From: Brevipalpus yothersi | Lineage: Eukaryota > Arthropoda > Arachnida > Trombidiformes > Tenuipalpidae | Direction: 5' to 3' | Assembly (NCBI GenBank): GCA_003956705.1 | Contig: QZCP01000223.1 | Span: forward strand, 208,364-272,363 | Length of the DNA: 64,000 bases | Shown here: one piece after another, positions 24,101 through 36,700 of the stretch | Position numbering within the stretch: position 1 is the first letter of the stretch | Layout of the letters: each line of letters begins with the position of its first letter | Program-made: the position numbers and the translations under genes | Notes under the pieces: generated by a model | The model's database searches: none | What the model was told of the DNA's origin: nothing | What the model saw: only the letters and a program-made list of their open reading frames with translations

Positions 24101-25145
24101 GTCATCTACTTGCATGGGAGGGCTATGTTGTGGTTGCATTCGATTGTAGAGGATCTCACAATCGAGGAACCAAGTTTGAGTCCCACATCCAAGGGAGAAT
24201 TGGTCAAGTTGAGATAGCAGATCATGTGGAAGTATTGTGTTGGCTAGCTGAATCGGTTGATTACATCGATATGTCTCGAGTTGCCATTCATGGATGGTCA
24301 TATGGAGGTTATCTTGCCCTGATGGGACTTGCACAAAGACCTGATATATTCCGAATTGCGATTGCTGGAGCACCTGTAACAAATTGGTCATTGTATGATA
24401 CTGGATATACAGAACGATATTTAGACACTCCTGGAGCAAATCCTGGAGCTTATAGAAAAGGAAATGTACTCAATTATGTGAATTTGTTTCCCGAGGAAGA
24501 AAATCGACTCTTGCTTGTTCATGGTATGATGGACGAAAATGTTCATTTTATCCATACTCAGCAACTTATTCAAGCTCTCGTGAGAGCAGGAAAACCTTAC
24601 AATCTTCGCGTAAGTTGAGATTTTTCTTCCTTTTCACTTATTTGTCAAATTTCTTATTTAATACTGACACATTTCCCTCTCATGAATAGGTTTTTCCGAC
24701 CGAGCGGCATTCTCTTCGAAGTGCTCATTCGTTTGAGTATAACGAAACTATGCTCCTATCATTTTTGGAGCAAAATCTCAAGCCCACTAAAAGTACTTGA
24801 AATTTTTTTCTGGTTGTGTACTCTCCCGTCTTATTGAACCGAATTAATTATTGTACGAGTTTTATCGTGCTTATATGGTGATCTAAAAGATTCGTTGAAA
24901 TATTCGTCAGACTTGAATGTTGACGGTCGATCATTATGTATTCTCTCCTTCATGACGAGAGCTTGGTTTTTTAATTCTACTAACTCAGAAGTGTTTATCT
25001 CATCTTTTTTTCTCCGAGGGAAATCGAACAAGTTTAACGAGATTTGTAACTTTTGATCAAATTTTCTCTCATCGATCAAGACAGTTTCAATGTACCTTTT
25101 GTGTCCAACGAATTATAAAATAAGAGTTTAAATTCAAGCTATAAG
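20910..25145 (+). repeat. duplicated DPP unit, left copy (direct repeat with about 53225-57430)
   Basis: The gene, about 290 bp of 5' flank and about 340 bp of 3' flank are present twice in the window, in the same orientation. Exons are very alike, while intron 1 and the flanks are visibly more diverged. Confidence 0.85.
21200..24800 (+). CDS. DPP9: DPP8/9-type dipeptidyl peptidase (S9B), copy 1
   Basis: Three exons (21200-22559, 22646-24609, 24690-24800) join in phase to 1144 residues. The family removes N-terminal X-Pro dipeptides in the cytosol. Seen: the substrate-anchoring double Glu (IQEEFHRYEGFWW), a beta-propeller with the family segments TGFRHLNLIR, GDWEVDGSDVW and SPLE-like TPLERHLYYLSY, and the hydrolase domain with DIYGGPEVQLV, RGSHNRGTKFE and AIAGAPVTNWSLYDTGYTER. 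The triad is Ser1005 (GWSYGG, codon 24298), Asp1083 (MMDENVHF) and His1115 (TERHSLR). No signal peptide or membrane anchor, as expected for DPP8/9. The protein is about 250 residues longer than vertebrate DPP8/9, through an extra N-terminal segment and a Ser/Asn-rich, acidic linker. A second complete gene lies at 53498-57088. Confidence 0.93.
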
Positions 25146-26221
25146 TGCCTATCAAGTCTCTTGGTGCTAGAGAATGAGAGTCATGGAAATTCGTTTGAGC
25201 GTGGAAATATCTATCTTTTCTCCTTTTTCTTTTTTCCCTCTCTCACTACTGACCTACACTTCTCTCCGATGACTATAATTCCATTTATAGAATTTAAACA
25301 ACAAAACAAGTTTATTGAAAAAAATTACCTTAGAAACTTTAGAAAAGTCGAAAATCGACTAGCAAGAAGAATAGACCACCTAACCAAATAGGATAAGGGG
25401 AAGCCTATTGTGTTTAGTTTTAATGAACTTAATCAGTTGAATGCGTGTCAAGGCCATTTTATACTTTTCATGGCAAGTTCAGAGGAGATGTCTTTTCGTT
25501 GGTGTATGTATCGCTCCCAGATAAAACTCGTGAGACATGACTTGAACCTCATAGTTCAAGTGTGTGCTCGCACTGACTGCCGCTCCAATCGTGATTTCTT
25601 TTAGACTTTCAGATGGCAATGGTAATCACACTACTGTACTGCAAAATTTATATTCTCAATGTCTTGCATAAAAGGATGCTATTTTCATTTCACTCAAGTT
25701 CTGTGGCAAAAATGTCCAAAATAGAATTCAAAGCATATTATACATAGAACACATTGCTGACCAGGTTTGTCCCAGAATTCATAATCTTACCCTTCGTCTA
25801 TGTGAGCAAGGTTAGGCAATGTTTGGGTTTCTTCAGTACTTAGTATATGAGTACTATCAATTACTGGAGATTCTCCGGAATATTCTGCCATCTTGATTCA
25901 GAAGATGTCTATACTGGAACTTACTTCCTCGCAATGCATAAATAATTGCGCAGTCAGAGTATTCCAATCCAGTGGATTAATATTAGGTCTGTCCAGCAAC
26001 TCGAACTTATCGAACTTATCCAAAGCATCCAAGGCAGCGCATATTGTTCCCCCCGAAAGTATGCTCATGTTGTGTTCCCAGAACTTAATAATGCAAATTC
26101 AGAGACTTCTCATTTAGAATGGAAGTATTGTTTGGTGGAAAAAGCATTGTTGTAGTGTCGCAGCCTATTTCCGCTCCTAATACCACGAGGAATTGACCAT
26201 TATTGATCTTTTCTTACATAA
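25146..26221. other. probably decayed sequence, no intact gene
   Basis: Several short frames (for example 25410-25604 and 25893-26155) have protein-like composition, with Cys/Arg-rich stretches, but none is complete and none was recognised. It may be the left part of the same relic as 26222-26806, or an old mobile element. Confidence 0.35.
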
Positions 26222-26806
26222 CCTCAATCATATCTCAATAATGAGAGACTTCGATGTCATCTCTTATCGCAGTATATCGAATGTTCTCTATTAATTAAAG
26301 TATTTACTTATTTTACCTGTGAGTTTATCTCATATTCTGATGTAGTTGTCTCTCCTTTACTTTTATTTCTCATTTTTCACGGAGGACACTGTCAAGATAT
26401 ATTCAACATCAGATCACACCTCAGCCGCTTTGCACATAGAAACTTCGCTATCGATGAGTACTCAGACGGGTTAATCGATGACTTTATTGAAGGTCTAAAC
26501 GGTGACGACTATAACTATTTGGGAGTGTGGATTCCTCTCTTTTTCGACTACACGGTATGGGTGTTTCACATTGACCATATTCTAGTTCTTGAAACACAAA
26601 CTCACCCTAAATCACCGAAAAAATTAGTTAGATGAACAGAATGTCCTCTTTGCGGTGCCCGATTCAACAAGTGCGGACAAGCAACCCTGGACCATATTTG
26701 GAACGCAGAATGTCTGGTCCCAAGCATTTACAGTAATCCAAAAACAGAAGAGGAATTGGATAATCCGATCAACCGCCAACCAGAGAACGGTTCACCCTTA
26801 CAATAA
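26222..26806 (+). pseudogene. unidentified gene relic, 195-codon frame with one in-frame TGA
   Basis: Reading from 26222 to the TAA at 26804, the frame is open for 194 codons apart from a single TGA at 26633. There is no ATG in this frame. Composition is protein-like, with a hydrophobic stretch (VVSPLLLFLIF), an acidic segment (IDEYSDGLIDDFIEGLNGDD) and, after the TGA, a cluster that looks like zinc ligands (ECPLCGARFNKC ... DHIWNAEC). I could not assign a family. A transposon-encoded or nuclease-like protein is possible but unproven. Confidence 0.4.
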
Positions 26807-27390
26807 TAAATGTGATGAGAATATCATGTGATGTAATGTTTGGGTGTAGATTTCATCAATATACGTTTCGATTTTCATCCACTTTAGTATCTAATTTTTG
26901 AAGGACTTTTCAATCCACAGTGAAGCCTGTGTAATAAAGTTAAACGACAATCAACCATAGACGACAACGTTATTCCCGATGATCTCTCATATGACTTATT
27001 CCAGTGACTACTTAACATTGACACTCATCAGGTAAGAATGAAGATATTTTAGGAAAAATACCTAGTCATGAGACTTCATTACAAGTTTTCAAGTTTGATA
27101 GTAAGATGCTTGAAAGCTTAATCTTATACTTTTGAAGATAAGCTGACAGCTATGGTATATTCTTTGAAGATAATATTGTTTATTCAGACAGGTAAATTTT
27201 TTCATATTTATAATTCCTCACTGAAAACACAGATACAAGGAACACGATGATCCTCAATAGAGGAAAGAGTGAGAAAAATATGGAATCTCTTGCAAAATCA
27301 TCTATCATCGAATAAGACAATTTCAAGGAGAGATCTGAGCACGGTGATTGAACTAGATTCTTTAACACCGGTCGTGATGATTATATACGC
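26807..27390. other. intergenic, lipase 3' flank
   Basis: No gene is seen. TTTATT at 27179-27184 (AATAAA on the minus strand) is a plausible polyadenylation signal for the lipase, about 210 bp beyond its stop. Confidence 0.4.
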
Positions 27391-30300
27391 TCAAGAGTAT
27401 GTACGTTTCGGACCACGAGGGTCATTATGACTATTATCAACAAAAGTATTTTTTATCATGCTGGAGCTCAAAGATGAAGGTTCACCTTTGTCGTCTGGTA
27501 TGTTGAATATTTCGGTGACTTTCACTCGCTTTTTCTCATCCAAGTAATAGAATTTCATAAGAGCTTCATGATTGGAGGCAACATTCATGATCTGGGCGAA
27601 AGTATCAGCGTTTTCACGCACTGAATCACTCAAACTTGGCCGGGAAGAATCGTTGAGATATTCTTTTTCAAGAATGAGTGCTTTGTTGGTCATCTCTATT
27701 GCCTCCAAATCGACTTCTTCAGGATTCATTTCGGTATTCTCAAGAGATTTTAGAGCATGAATTACATTTTCAGTCTCATGGCACGATAAAAATTCGTCTC
27801 CTGGTCCCTCTTGTTGACCTTCACGCTGACTTCTGGCAGAGGGTTTCCTAGAACGACATGTGACGTTATCGGTGGGAATATCAACAGTGAAACCAAAGTT
27901 CATTCGCTCGATAACTCTTTCCGATGGTTTACAATTGAGGATATCAATCATCGATTTTCTACGTAGTCGATTGGTGCTGGAACTTCGTTGCAGTGAGCCT
28001 TTCTGTACTTCCTCCTTGCCTGCATATGATTTTCGTTTTACTTTTGGCTCATTCGAATTTATCCTGTATCGAGAGAGGGAGAGAGAAAGAGAAAGGAAAA
28101 AGATAAAATAAATGAGTATTGTCTATGACAGTCAAGTGAGAGTGAAAGTGGGGGAGTAGAACTAGATAGCGAAACAGTGCATAAAAAAATAGGAGAAGGG
28201 AGCGAACTTTATAACAACCACAGAGAAGATAAGAGATAAACAGATCTTGAAATCGAACGCAATTGAATGGAATGAGAGGCTGAAAATAAACATATCACAC
28301 GTGGAATGAGAGTTAACTCATAGAAATATCAGTACAGTCAAGATAAGAGAATGAAAATGAGATTATCTTGAATATTAGAGATTGATATCTAAGCAAAAGA
28401 ATCCTTGAAGCCCCCATGATGAATAGGAGGCATCGATGCACTTAGAAAGAGAGAAAAAAGAGAGAGCGAAAAGTGGGAAGAGAAAGAACATCCAGTCAAT
28501 ATCTCGAGTGTTTGCTGAGTAATTAAACAGTTTCTGTGCGATAAAATGATCTAATCCATCAGATGCATCGATGTTTTGCTTCTCGCTGCGGAAATTGTTG
28601 TTCTAATGAGCATTGCAGGATTTCTTATCTGGACAAAAATTGTTGAAAATCTCAGGAAGAAAAGCAATGACAAACAACTTAAGGGTTAGCGATACCTTAG
28701 TGATTTTTTCATGATAAAACTTCTTACCTGTTATCTGATGCATTCCGTCTCATGAGCGAAGGCATAGTTTCGTACCTTCTTGGTTTGGACTGAATATTAC
28801 CAGAGCCGTTTGTACTGATCATTGAAGAGATTTGGCTATTGAGAGTCTGAGGAATGCTGTAAACACTAGTTTTTCGCTTTTTGACAACTTTCTCCTTAAC
28901 ATTGCTCGTTGGCTTGGGCTCGTTACCATAGTCAAACTCAGTTATGGCTAATTGGCACGAAAATTTGGCTGAAACATGGTCTTTTCTTTTTCCAACTTTG
29001 TTTACCACTTTGGTGACGAAACCAAGAAGATTGAATAAACTTTGTTTCAATTCTTGCTTGATAGCGGGTACTAAGCGCCATGTTTTGATTAGAACAACCA
29101 ATGTGATGTCAAATGGAAGAACAACCGGAAGGGTGAGAAGTGATAGTATTTTGACTGGTCTGTGCTTAAATATCCAGTTTATCAGTCCTTTGTTAACGGC
29201 ATCAGTTGCCTCTTGAATCGCTTGCACAACGGGAACAGGTAAACATGAAAAATCACACATCTCTCGTCTATTCTGACATTCGGCACAATCATCATAGGAA
29301 TGGTCTTTGGTTGAACTAGAATTGCTTACTTCCGATTCTTCGTCTTCCTCGATATCTGATTCCTCCGAATCAGATAGAAGAAAACTTGACTGGATAGCGA
29401 CACATCGCAAACAAGAGATCTTATTATTGCGCTGCAAAAATTTCAGAGCATCATTGAAACCTTGTTCACACATCTTGCTCATAACTTCCGGATGTGGAGG
29501 AAACAATATCCTAGTGATTCGATATAAGTTTCCCGCAGTCAACGAGAAACTTGTATTGCTCAAATGAACTTGAAGAAGATTGAAAGTTGTGTCTCGAGGA
29601 CATATATCGCTTTCTCCGGAAAATGGTGAGATAGTTATTGTGTAGTCATCAAGATTGGGTAAATTATCTGACAGCCCACCATCCATATATGCTACACCAT
29701 GAAATTTAGGGGGTACCAAACCAGACCAACAGGGAATGAAACAGCTACACATGACAGCCTTGAGTGGGAAAAAGAAAAAAGTTCGATCAAATTGAGTGAA
29801 GAGAGTGAAGGGAGAAACGACCGCATCCGAACAAAAATTTTCATCAATTTTAGAGTCTTGACCTAACAAATTGAAATTTTCTACCCCTGCCAAAATGCCA
29901 AGTGATTAATGTTACGAAAGAAAAAGTGCAATTGATCTTTGAGTTTGTCCTGAAACTGAGAACTCAGAATCCAAGGTTCACACTATAATAAGTGAAATTT
30001 CGGGTTAGTGAGAGAAAAGAGTAGACTTTCATCAAGCTAGGCCATCATTTGAGTAGAAATGGAGTCAATCTTGATTCCTCTCTCTTCTTCTTTCCAACAC
30101 ACACTTAAACGTGATGCCCTCATGGTCTGATGTTGCTATTCAACTTTTGGCTCACCTGAATCAAGTCTTGTTTGGAGTCAAAATGAGACAGGATAACATT
30201 CTTTCCATCGCTAACCCTGGTAACACTTATGTGCAAACGGCCGTTGACTCGTATATGCGCATCCTCTGGAAGGGTTTTATCGAGGGCATCAGTGATGATC

Positions 30301-31083
30301 TTATTCACATCAAAAGTTGGATGAAATGGCCCCAGGGCACGAGATCGGGCTTTAATGGCCACTTTCAAAATTTGGCTTGTACTTTCTCCTATGATTTGTG
30401 TGAGAGTGTTCAAAAGGGTTCAAAGAGGAGGAGAGATGGTGAAGAAAGGGAAGAGAGGGAAGATGGAGAAAGGAAGAAAAAAGGCAAGTGGAGGACAAGG
30501 GAGGAAGAGAAAAAGAAAGTGAAATGAGATCGAAAGAGAAAAAAGAGGGTGGAGATGATATATACAACGTCACAATTGGTACAATCATACGAAATCCCTA
30601 ATGGCGTGAGCGAACGAAAGAGAGATAGTGTGAGAGTGTTAGAGAGAGAGAGGTATCTTCCCGGATCGTTTCAATCATCGCCTAGTATCATCATCACCAT
30701 AAATATCATCCAAGGATGACACTACATGTATGTGTTATTGCTGAATTGGCAAATCGTAGACAAGCAATCAAGAAGAAGAAGAAGAAGGAGGAAAAAAATT
30801 CCATCTCGCTTGCTAAGTTGTTTCTAATATTACAGCAATCTAATGATGAAAAGAAGGAACAATCTCTCTTACCTAACGAAAGATCGAGAGCCATTGCTGT
30901 GGCCACAAGTGCTCCAACAGAAGCACCTGAGAAATGATTAGAGCATATCGTTGGACAATATTCGCGAAAACATGATGCCACTCCAACGTGGTAAATTCCC
31001 AGAAAGCCACATCCAGCGAATGATAAGTTCATCTTATCCAATGGAATGTCCATCGATGTTTCACGCATTCTTATCGTAGACAT
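27391..31083 (-). CDS. bmm: brummer / adipose triglyceride lipase (patatin-like, PNPLA2 type)
   Basis: Four exons (30873-31083, 30156-30388, 28728-29758, 27391-28063) join in phase to 715 residues; fly brummer and human ATGL are about 505, the excess being a Ser/Lys-rich C-terminus. It hydrolyses triacylglycerol on lipid droplets. The patatin domain is intact: oxyanion loop GCGFLG, nucleophile Ser55 in GASVG, catalytic Asp174 in YMDGG, plus LGPFHPTF, VTRVSDGKNVILSHF, SPFSGESDICP, RILFPP and MCEQGFNDALKFLQRN, all shared with ATGL. A hydrophobic segment (VKILSLLTLPVVLPFDITLVVLI) probably gives droplet binding. A 5'UTR exon ends at 31351 (donor AAG|GTTAGT) and the acceptor is at 31116-31118. Introns of 664, 397 and 484 bp show nothing notable. 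Confidence 0.95.
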
Positions 31084-31094
31084 TGTCGATATCG

Positions 31095-33435
31095 GTATGA
31101 TGGATCAGATGATGACTGAAATCTGGTAGTCAAAAATTCACAAAAAGAGGGGAGAGAAAAAAATGATCAATTAAGTGGAAGAAGAAATAGGAATCACACC
31201 AATTTCTAATAAAAAATAGATGTTCTACTCAAATAATATGATCATAGTGAAATGATTTTGTTCATCACATTGAGAATTGTTAATCAGAAAGAAAAGGAAT
31301 CTCAAACTTTTTATGATGATTTTGGCTTCAATTGAAGGCAAAGTACTAACCTTGACTAGGGAAAATAGTCAATCAATCCGAAAATGATTGCTCTCAGAAT
31401 TTAAATTGCCAATAATTTTGATTATACAAAATATTCTTTTATGGTTTGTGTGAGTATACAACGTAAGAGTAAGAATACATATAAGTCTATGAACCAGATT
31501 TCAGTAAAAACACAACACCAGTGATTTGATTTGATTTATCAATTCACACATACACACATCAAAATGGAAGATGTTGTTGTTGAATGATTGAATCAGAATC
31601 CAAATAAAACACCAGCGTTGATGATGAAAGTAGTTCGACCTTGAGTGAATCAGATTTAGTAGCAATAAAAAAAATTCAATCTGATCAAATGATGATAAGA
31701 AAGAATGTATATACACACACAAACAGGGTTCTCCTCTTAACCACAGTTAACAAATGAATGGCATCAAATCAAGATCAAATAAATAGAAACTGAAATCACT
31801 ATCAGTGTAAACTGATTGAACTAGAAAAAAATAAAACACAGAGGATCGATCATATTCACTTTCTCTCTCTCTCTCTCTCTCATCTATTTTCACATTAAAC
31901 TGATGAATGATCAAACTGATGATCACAATCAAACTAAACACACCATCACTACTATTGTTTATGATTTGTTGATGTATTCTCTATCTCAGGGACAGATGAC
32001 GAAATGATGAAGATCGGATGAGAAGAAAAAAATTTCGACAAGATGTGAAACCTTACACAGAGTCTCTCTCTCTCAATAATAACAGTCAACAAAAGCTTTC
32101 AGCATTCAGTGAATACTATTCAGCTTGCGCCAAATCAAGCAGCGAATCACAGCTCGATCGCGCCACTCAGCGTGCTTTCCAATTCGACCATCCAACAAAT
32201 ACACACCAATTTGAGGGTGGGCCATATACACACGGGTAATGTGTGTGTGTGTGTGTATGACCTGGGACTATGGGGTGATGTGTGTGTGTGACCTCCTACC
32301 CTTGGACGGGATGGTTTGTACATGGTTTGTGTGTGAAGAAAATATTTTTTTTTTCTGGTCATGTGAGAAGTGCGCGCGAAGTGAACACATATGGGACATC
32401 TTAGACTTTTGATTGGCCTTTTTAGGGAGGCGGTACAAAATGTATGTATGTATGTATCGTGGACATGTAAACAAACGATGACGCAAAACATGTGACTTTC
32501 GTTAAAGATTGCGTGTGTGATGAGGATGACGATTTTGAATAACGGTGATAGCATTCTCTTTTTTTTTGTTTTTCTCGTTACTCCTCATGTATGAAGGCCA
32601 TCGGTTAACCTGTAAGAGTATCCGGTGATTGGCTTGATGGTGTATTCAGATTACTCTCTTTCTTTTTGCTCTCGCATTTGCTCTTTTTCTCTCTTTGTTT
32701 TTCGAGATACTCATGATTTTGGTGATGATTTTGATGACTGTCTGCCACTGATAGTGAGAACGATTTACATATATCTCATGGGCATCGCTCTGATGAGAGT
32801 TTTAAGGGCAGAAACCCCCCGTTGCACCCTTATCTACATGCACAAGGTGGATAAACCAAAACATTGGCACTTTTTTCAATCGTTTTTTGCGTCATTAACG
32901 GAATGGAGAAAGCAAGTTTTTGACAACGAAAAACTGTGAATTTATGACTATTTGATGTAATTTTTCCCCTCTTCCTTTACATTCTACCCCTTCGAAAAAC
33001 AGAAAATTTGTAATCATGATTGTGAATGTATAGTCAGCCCTCGAGCTGAATATTTACGATGGAACTTGATTTTTCGATCATTAATGTCAAGATGATCGAC
33101 ATAATCGTTCTCTATCTAGTAGTGATAGTTGATACATTGTAGGGAGGAGGAAAATTTTCTTGGAATGAGTCAGAGACAGAGATCTCTTTAATGTTAGGTA
33201 TTTTTTAAATTACAGGGGGAAATTCTCAAAGGAGCAACAGAAAAAAATATCATCCTGGAGGATTTCAACAGTCAACTTCCGATGAAATTAAATACATTCA
33301 TCGATAAAAATTCATCTTGGGAAATGGAAGAAGAAAAGTGGCATGAGAAAAAACTGCTTCCTCTTTCATCCCTGTTAATTTCCAGCATTTATAATGGGAA
33401 TGGATCAGATCCAACACTTTCATGATAAAAATAAA
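31095..33435 (-). repeat. left arm of a large inverted duplication (partner about 51410-53220)
   Basis: Read on the minus strand, 33435-32830 matches 51410-51885, and 32000-31095 matches 52035-53220. The TG-rich segment 32000-32830 has no counterpart in the right copy. Shared stretches run over many tens of bases with scattered substitutions. Confidence 0.85.
31861..31881. repeat. (TC/GA)n microsatellite
   Basis: A pure TC run in the lipase upstream region. At the matching point of the inverted copy (52130-52155) the tract is TG instead. Confidence 0.8.
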
Positions 33436-33769
33436 AATAGGTAAGCTAATTTTGAGCAGAAGGGAAGAATAAAAGCGAAACATCATTGCTTTAAATCTAG
33501 ATACTGAAGAGTATAGATTGTGCTAGATTGAACTTTCCATGAAAATTGTTCCAACTAACAGTTGTCGTCATGTGATGCAGAAATAAGTTATATCAGACAT
33601 GGATTCCCGATGCTTTGAGCAAATCAAAACCAACGAAGACTAGACCTCAGATAGAAACCTCAAAAAGAAGAGTGATTCTATCAGATTCTGGAGTATCTTA
33701 TGATTCAACTTAAAAACATGAGCCCTTTTTCAAAGATAACTGAGACAGAACACTGGAGACACTTCTCGA

Positions 33770-36700
33770 TTAAGATTTTCGACGAGGAAGTGATGCCGAT
33801 GCAACAAAACTTCGCACCAGCGAGGCAGGTTTCGTTGGAACTTTCGGTTTCTCCTTAGCTTTGGCAGAGAAAGGTCGAATCTTCCTTTTCTCAACAGGAT
33901 CAATACTATCACCACCATTGTGAAGACTGTGAGACCTTGACCCTTCCCCTATGGACAGAGAGGCAGATCTCTCTCTATCTTTTTGATGGTTTGAGTTACA
34001 TCTTGAGCTGTTTGGAGAGGTATTCATGACCAGTTCTTTCTTGGTGATACATTGAGAATCGCTCGATTGTTCACTCAATGTTTGGTCAGTTTGGCCTGAA
34101 GAGGATGCTAATTTGGCTCGAGTTTCCAGATACATTTCCTCCAGCTTTTGGATATCTTCGCCCAAAGTTATCTTATATGCTATCTCGAAAGCTTGCCCGA
34201 GTGTGAGAATTATTTCAGTTGCCAGGTCCTGATAAGCAAAGAACGAAGTTTTGTAAGATATAATGAGCTTCCTATCATTTAACGTAATTAACAAATTTCT
34301 ACTAACCACAGACTCAGCGCAAAAAACATGACAGAAATGGTTTGTTGTCTCATGTTCCTTCGTAATGTAAGCAAAGTATTTGAAATCATCAATATCCTGG
34401 CAAGCGCAATGGATATTCCTTATTTCGTGTTCACACACAAGTTTCTGTAATATGAGATGAAAAAAGTTAAAATTCGATTGATGAGAGGTCTGATGCTTAC
34501 ATTAGTTTGGCTATCAATGAATTTCACTCCTGTATGCGATATTTCCAACGTTACAGCAGGTATTTTTCTGATGCCTTTTGTTGAATTTTTTAGTTTAACA
34601 ATAGATTCTCTCGTCGACTGGACGCCTTGAAGTTGAGTCACAAGTGTTGAGCCGAGATAGAGAGAATCAAAACGACATCCTTGTCGATACAATTTGATGG
34701 GATCATGTTTCCATTGAGACAGGAAAGAGGTAGTTGAGCTGAAAGAAGAGCGAAGAGAGCTCGTATCAAGTGGATCGAGTCGCATATCAGAAGAGATGGA
34801 AGCTTGGTCAGATTCACAGACGTTCGCTTTTGTACTATTGCCTTCACTTGGCTCTACTTGATTATTATGATTTGGATCGTGAAGGTTAAAGTCACTCAAT
34901 TTCAAATCATCCAAGCTGAAATCCAGCTTATTAAAGTCCAACGAATTGAGACCAAAATCACTGTTCGAGCTCGATGGTTGACCTAACGCTGAGAGTAATC
35001 GCTTCTTATGGCCAATCTTTGTTATACCTAGGGCGCTACTAAGTTCAACATCCCAAATCTTACGAACTTTTTCCATAGTGTTGTAACCTTTCTCGCTAAA
35101 GTTCGATTCATATTCACCAAGTCTCAGTGAATTCAACCATAGAGCGACTGGATCATCATGTTTATAAGTGGTTCTGGCTAGAATTGGAAGAGTTTTTGCA
35201 GCTTGCAGAATTTTGTCTCGATCATTTTTATCAGTTATACCAATTTCAATCAAATCATTGTCTTCCATTACGTTAGATCCCTACAAAGAATTTGAATTAG
35301 CAAAATTTGACAAAAAATAACTGGCAAAAACTTACCATGAATTCAACATCATCAAAACCATTAGAAGTTAGTAATTCGGCATATTTTTCAAGGGATATAT
35401 CTTTGAGCCAATCATCAACACTACTCAAAGGGGTCTTATCAAACAGGCTCAATTTATCAGAGAGTCCACTGCCAAAAGATGCAAATATTTCCGCAATTTC
35501 GGCCCATTCTTTGTTCTCGTCGAAGCTCAAACGAGATAAAACACTTCGTTCAAGCTCAACAGGGTTAATTCTTGGTGGTTTAGGTTCTGGAGGTTTATTT
35601 TCAATAGGTTTCTCTTCATTCGGTTTGAGTTTTGGTTCTATAGGTTTAGCTGCCTCAACTGAAAGAACTTTTGCTCTACTGAGATCAAGAGATCGAGTTT
35701 TTTTGCGCCTTTCTAAAGTGCTCTTTCCGATTTGTTTACTTTTTCTTAATGACTTCCGGCCATCTTGGATAGGTTCACTTTTACGACAGACTTTCGATCC
35801 TCTGAACAAACCTAAAATATTAGACACAAAAAATGAAGGAAAATTTTTGTCAGAGAGAAGAAGTGGAGAGGAATAACAGCACAGAGATTGAAAAAACTTA
35901 CCTTCAAAAGGATTGAATTCTAATCTGATCATTGTTGGACTACGGTCAGTTGCAACGCTTTTTTCTTCCGTTGTTACTCGAGGTTTTCGTCTTCTAAGTT
36001 TAACAAAAACTCGTTCACCATTATCATCTTCAACTGCCATGAAATTATCATCAGTATTTGTTTCCGCATCATGACAATCTCTATCTTTCTTGGCTAAATA
36101 CTCCTATTGCAATGGAGAATAAAATTTGTGGAAAATAATTAGAATCCGGATGCTAGAAGTTTAATTTCTCTGGGCAAAGTAATACGTCTTGCTGAGGTGT
36201 ATTTGGTCATTGTGTAAGACTTTCTCGGAGAAAAGAAAGAATCTTAGGAGAAAAATCATGCGGAATTGAATCATAATGGTAATTGCTATGTGAACATGGG
36301 AGGAGTAGACACGAAACTCACAAAGATCTCACCAACAATCAGTTTGATGAGATCAATTCTGACTAATGTTCCAATTTTCTATTTGGTGAACAGTTAACAT
36401 TGCATGCTACACATGAAAATGCTCTGATTTTATTTTATCTATTTTTACCGTTATGAGATCCATGCGAAAGCATTCGGTAGATAATTTTTTTCTATTCACG
36501 AAGAGAGTAATCGTTATCGAGATTGATCATCATCATAATTCATCAATTGAAGAGAAGAAGAGGAAGTATGTTATGAAAAGGAAAACGTTTCTTCATCTTA
36601 TTCATCTCCAAAAGTATGAATGAATAAATAATCGATATGATCGAGTAAGTCCATTCTAGGATAATCATAATTTCAATACACACACATACACACACATTTT

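Larger units (their letters stand above)
31084..33769. promoter_or_regulatory. lipase 5'UTR exon and promoter region, plus ANKS1-like 3' flank
   Basis: The lipase 5'UTR acceptor (31116-31118), the intron and the donor of a 5'UTR exon (left edge 31351) are recognisable and are conserved in the inverted copy at 51.4-53.2 kb. A 21-bp TC tract lies at 31861-31881, TG/CA repeats at 32228-32292. Small frames, for example 32625-32939, are probably fortuitous. No other gene is seen. Confidence 0.5.

Noticed and set aside
26633..26635. The in-frame TGA as a selenocysteine codon
   Set aside because: No recognised selenoprotein family and no SECIS-like hairpin was identified; decay is the simpler reading.
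30111..30527. A 138-residue plus-strand frame
   Set aside because: It is the antisense of lipase exon 2 plus GA-rich intron sequence.
32228..32300. TG-rich tract as a CRISPR-like or regulatory array
   Set aside because: Simple microsatellite sequence; no unique spacers.
35307..35876. A 189-residue plus-strand frame
   Set aside because: Antisense shadow of the ANKS1-like exon D; the minus strand carries the SAM homology.
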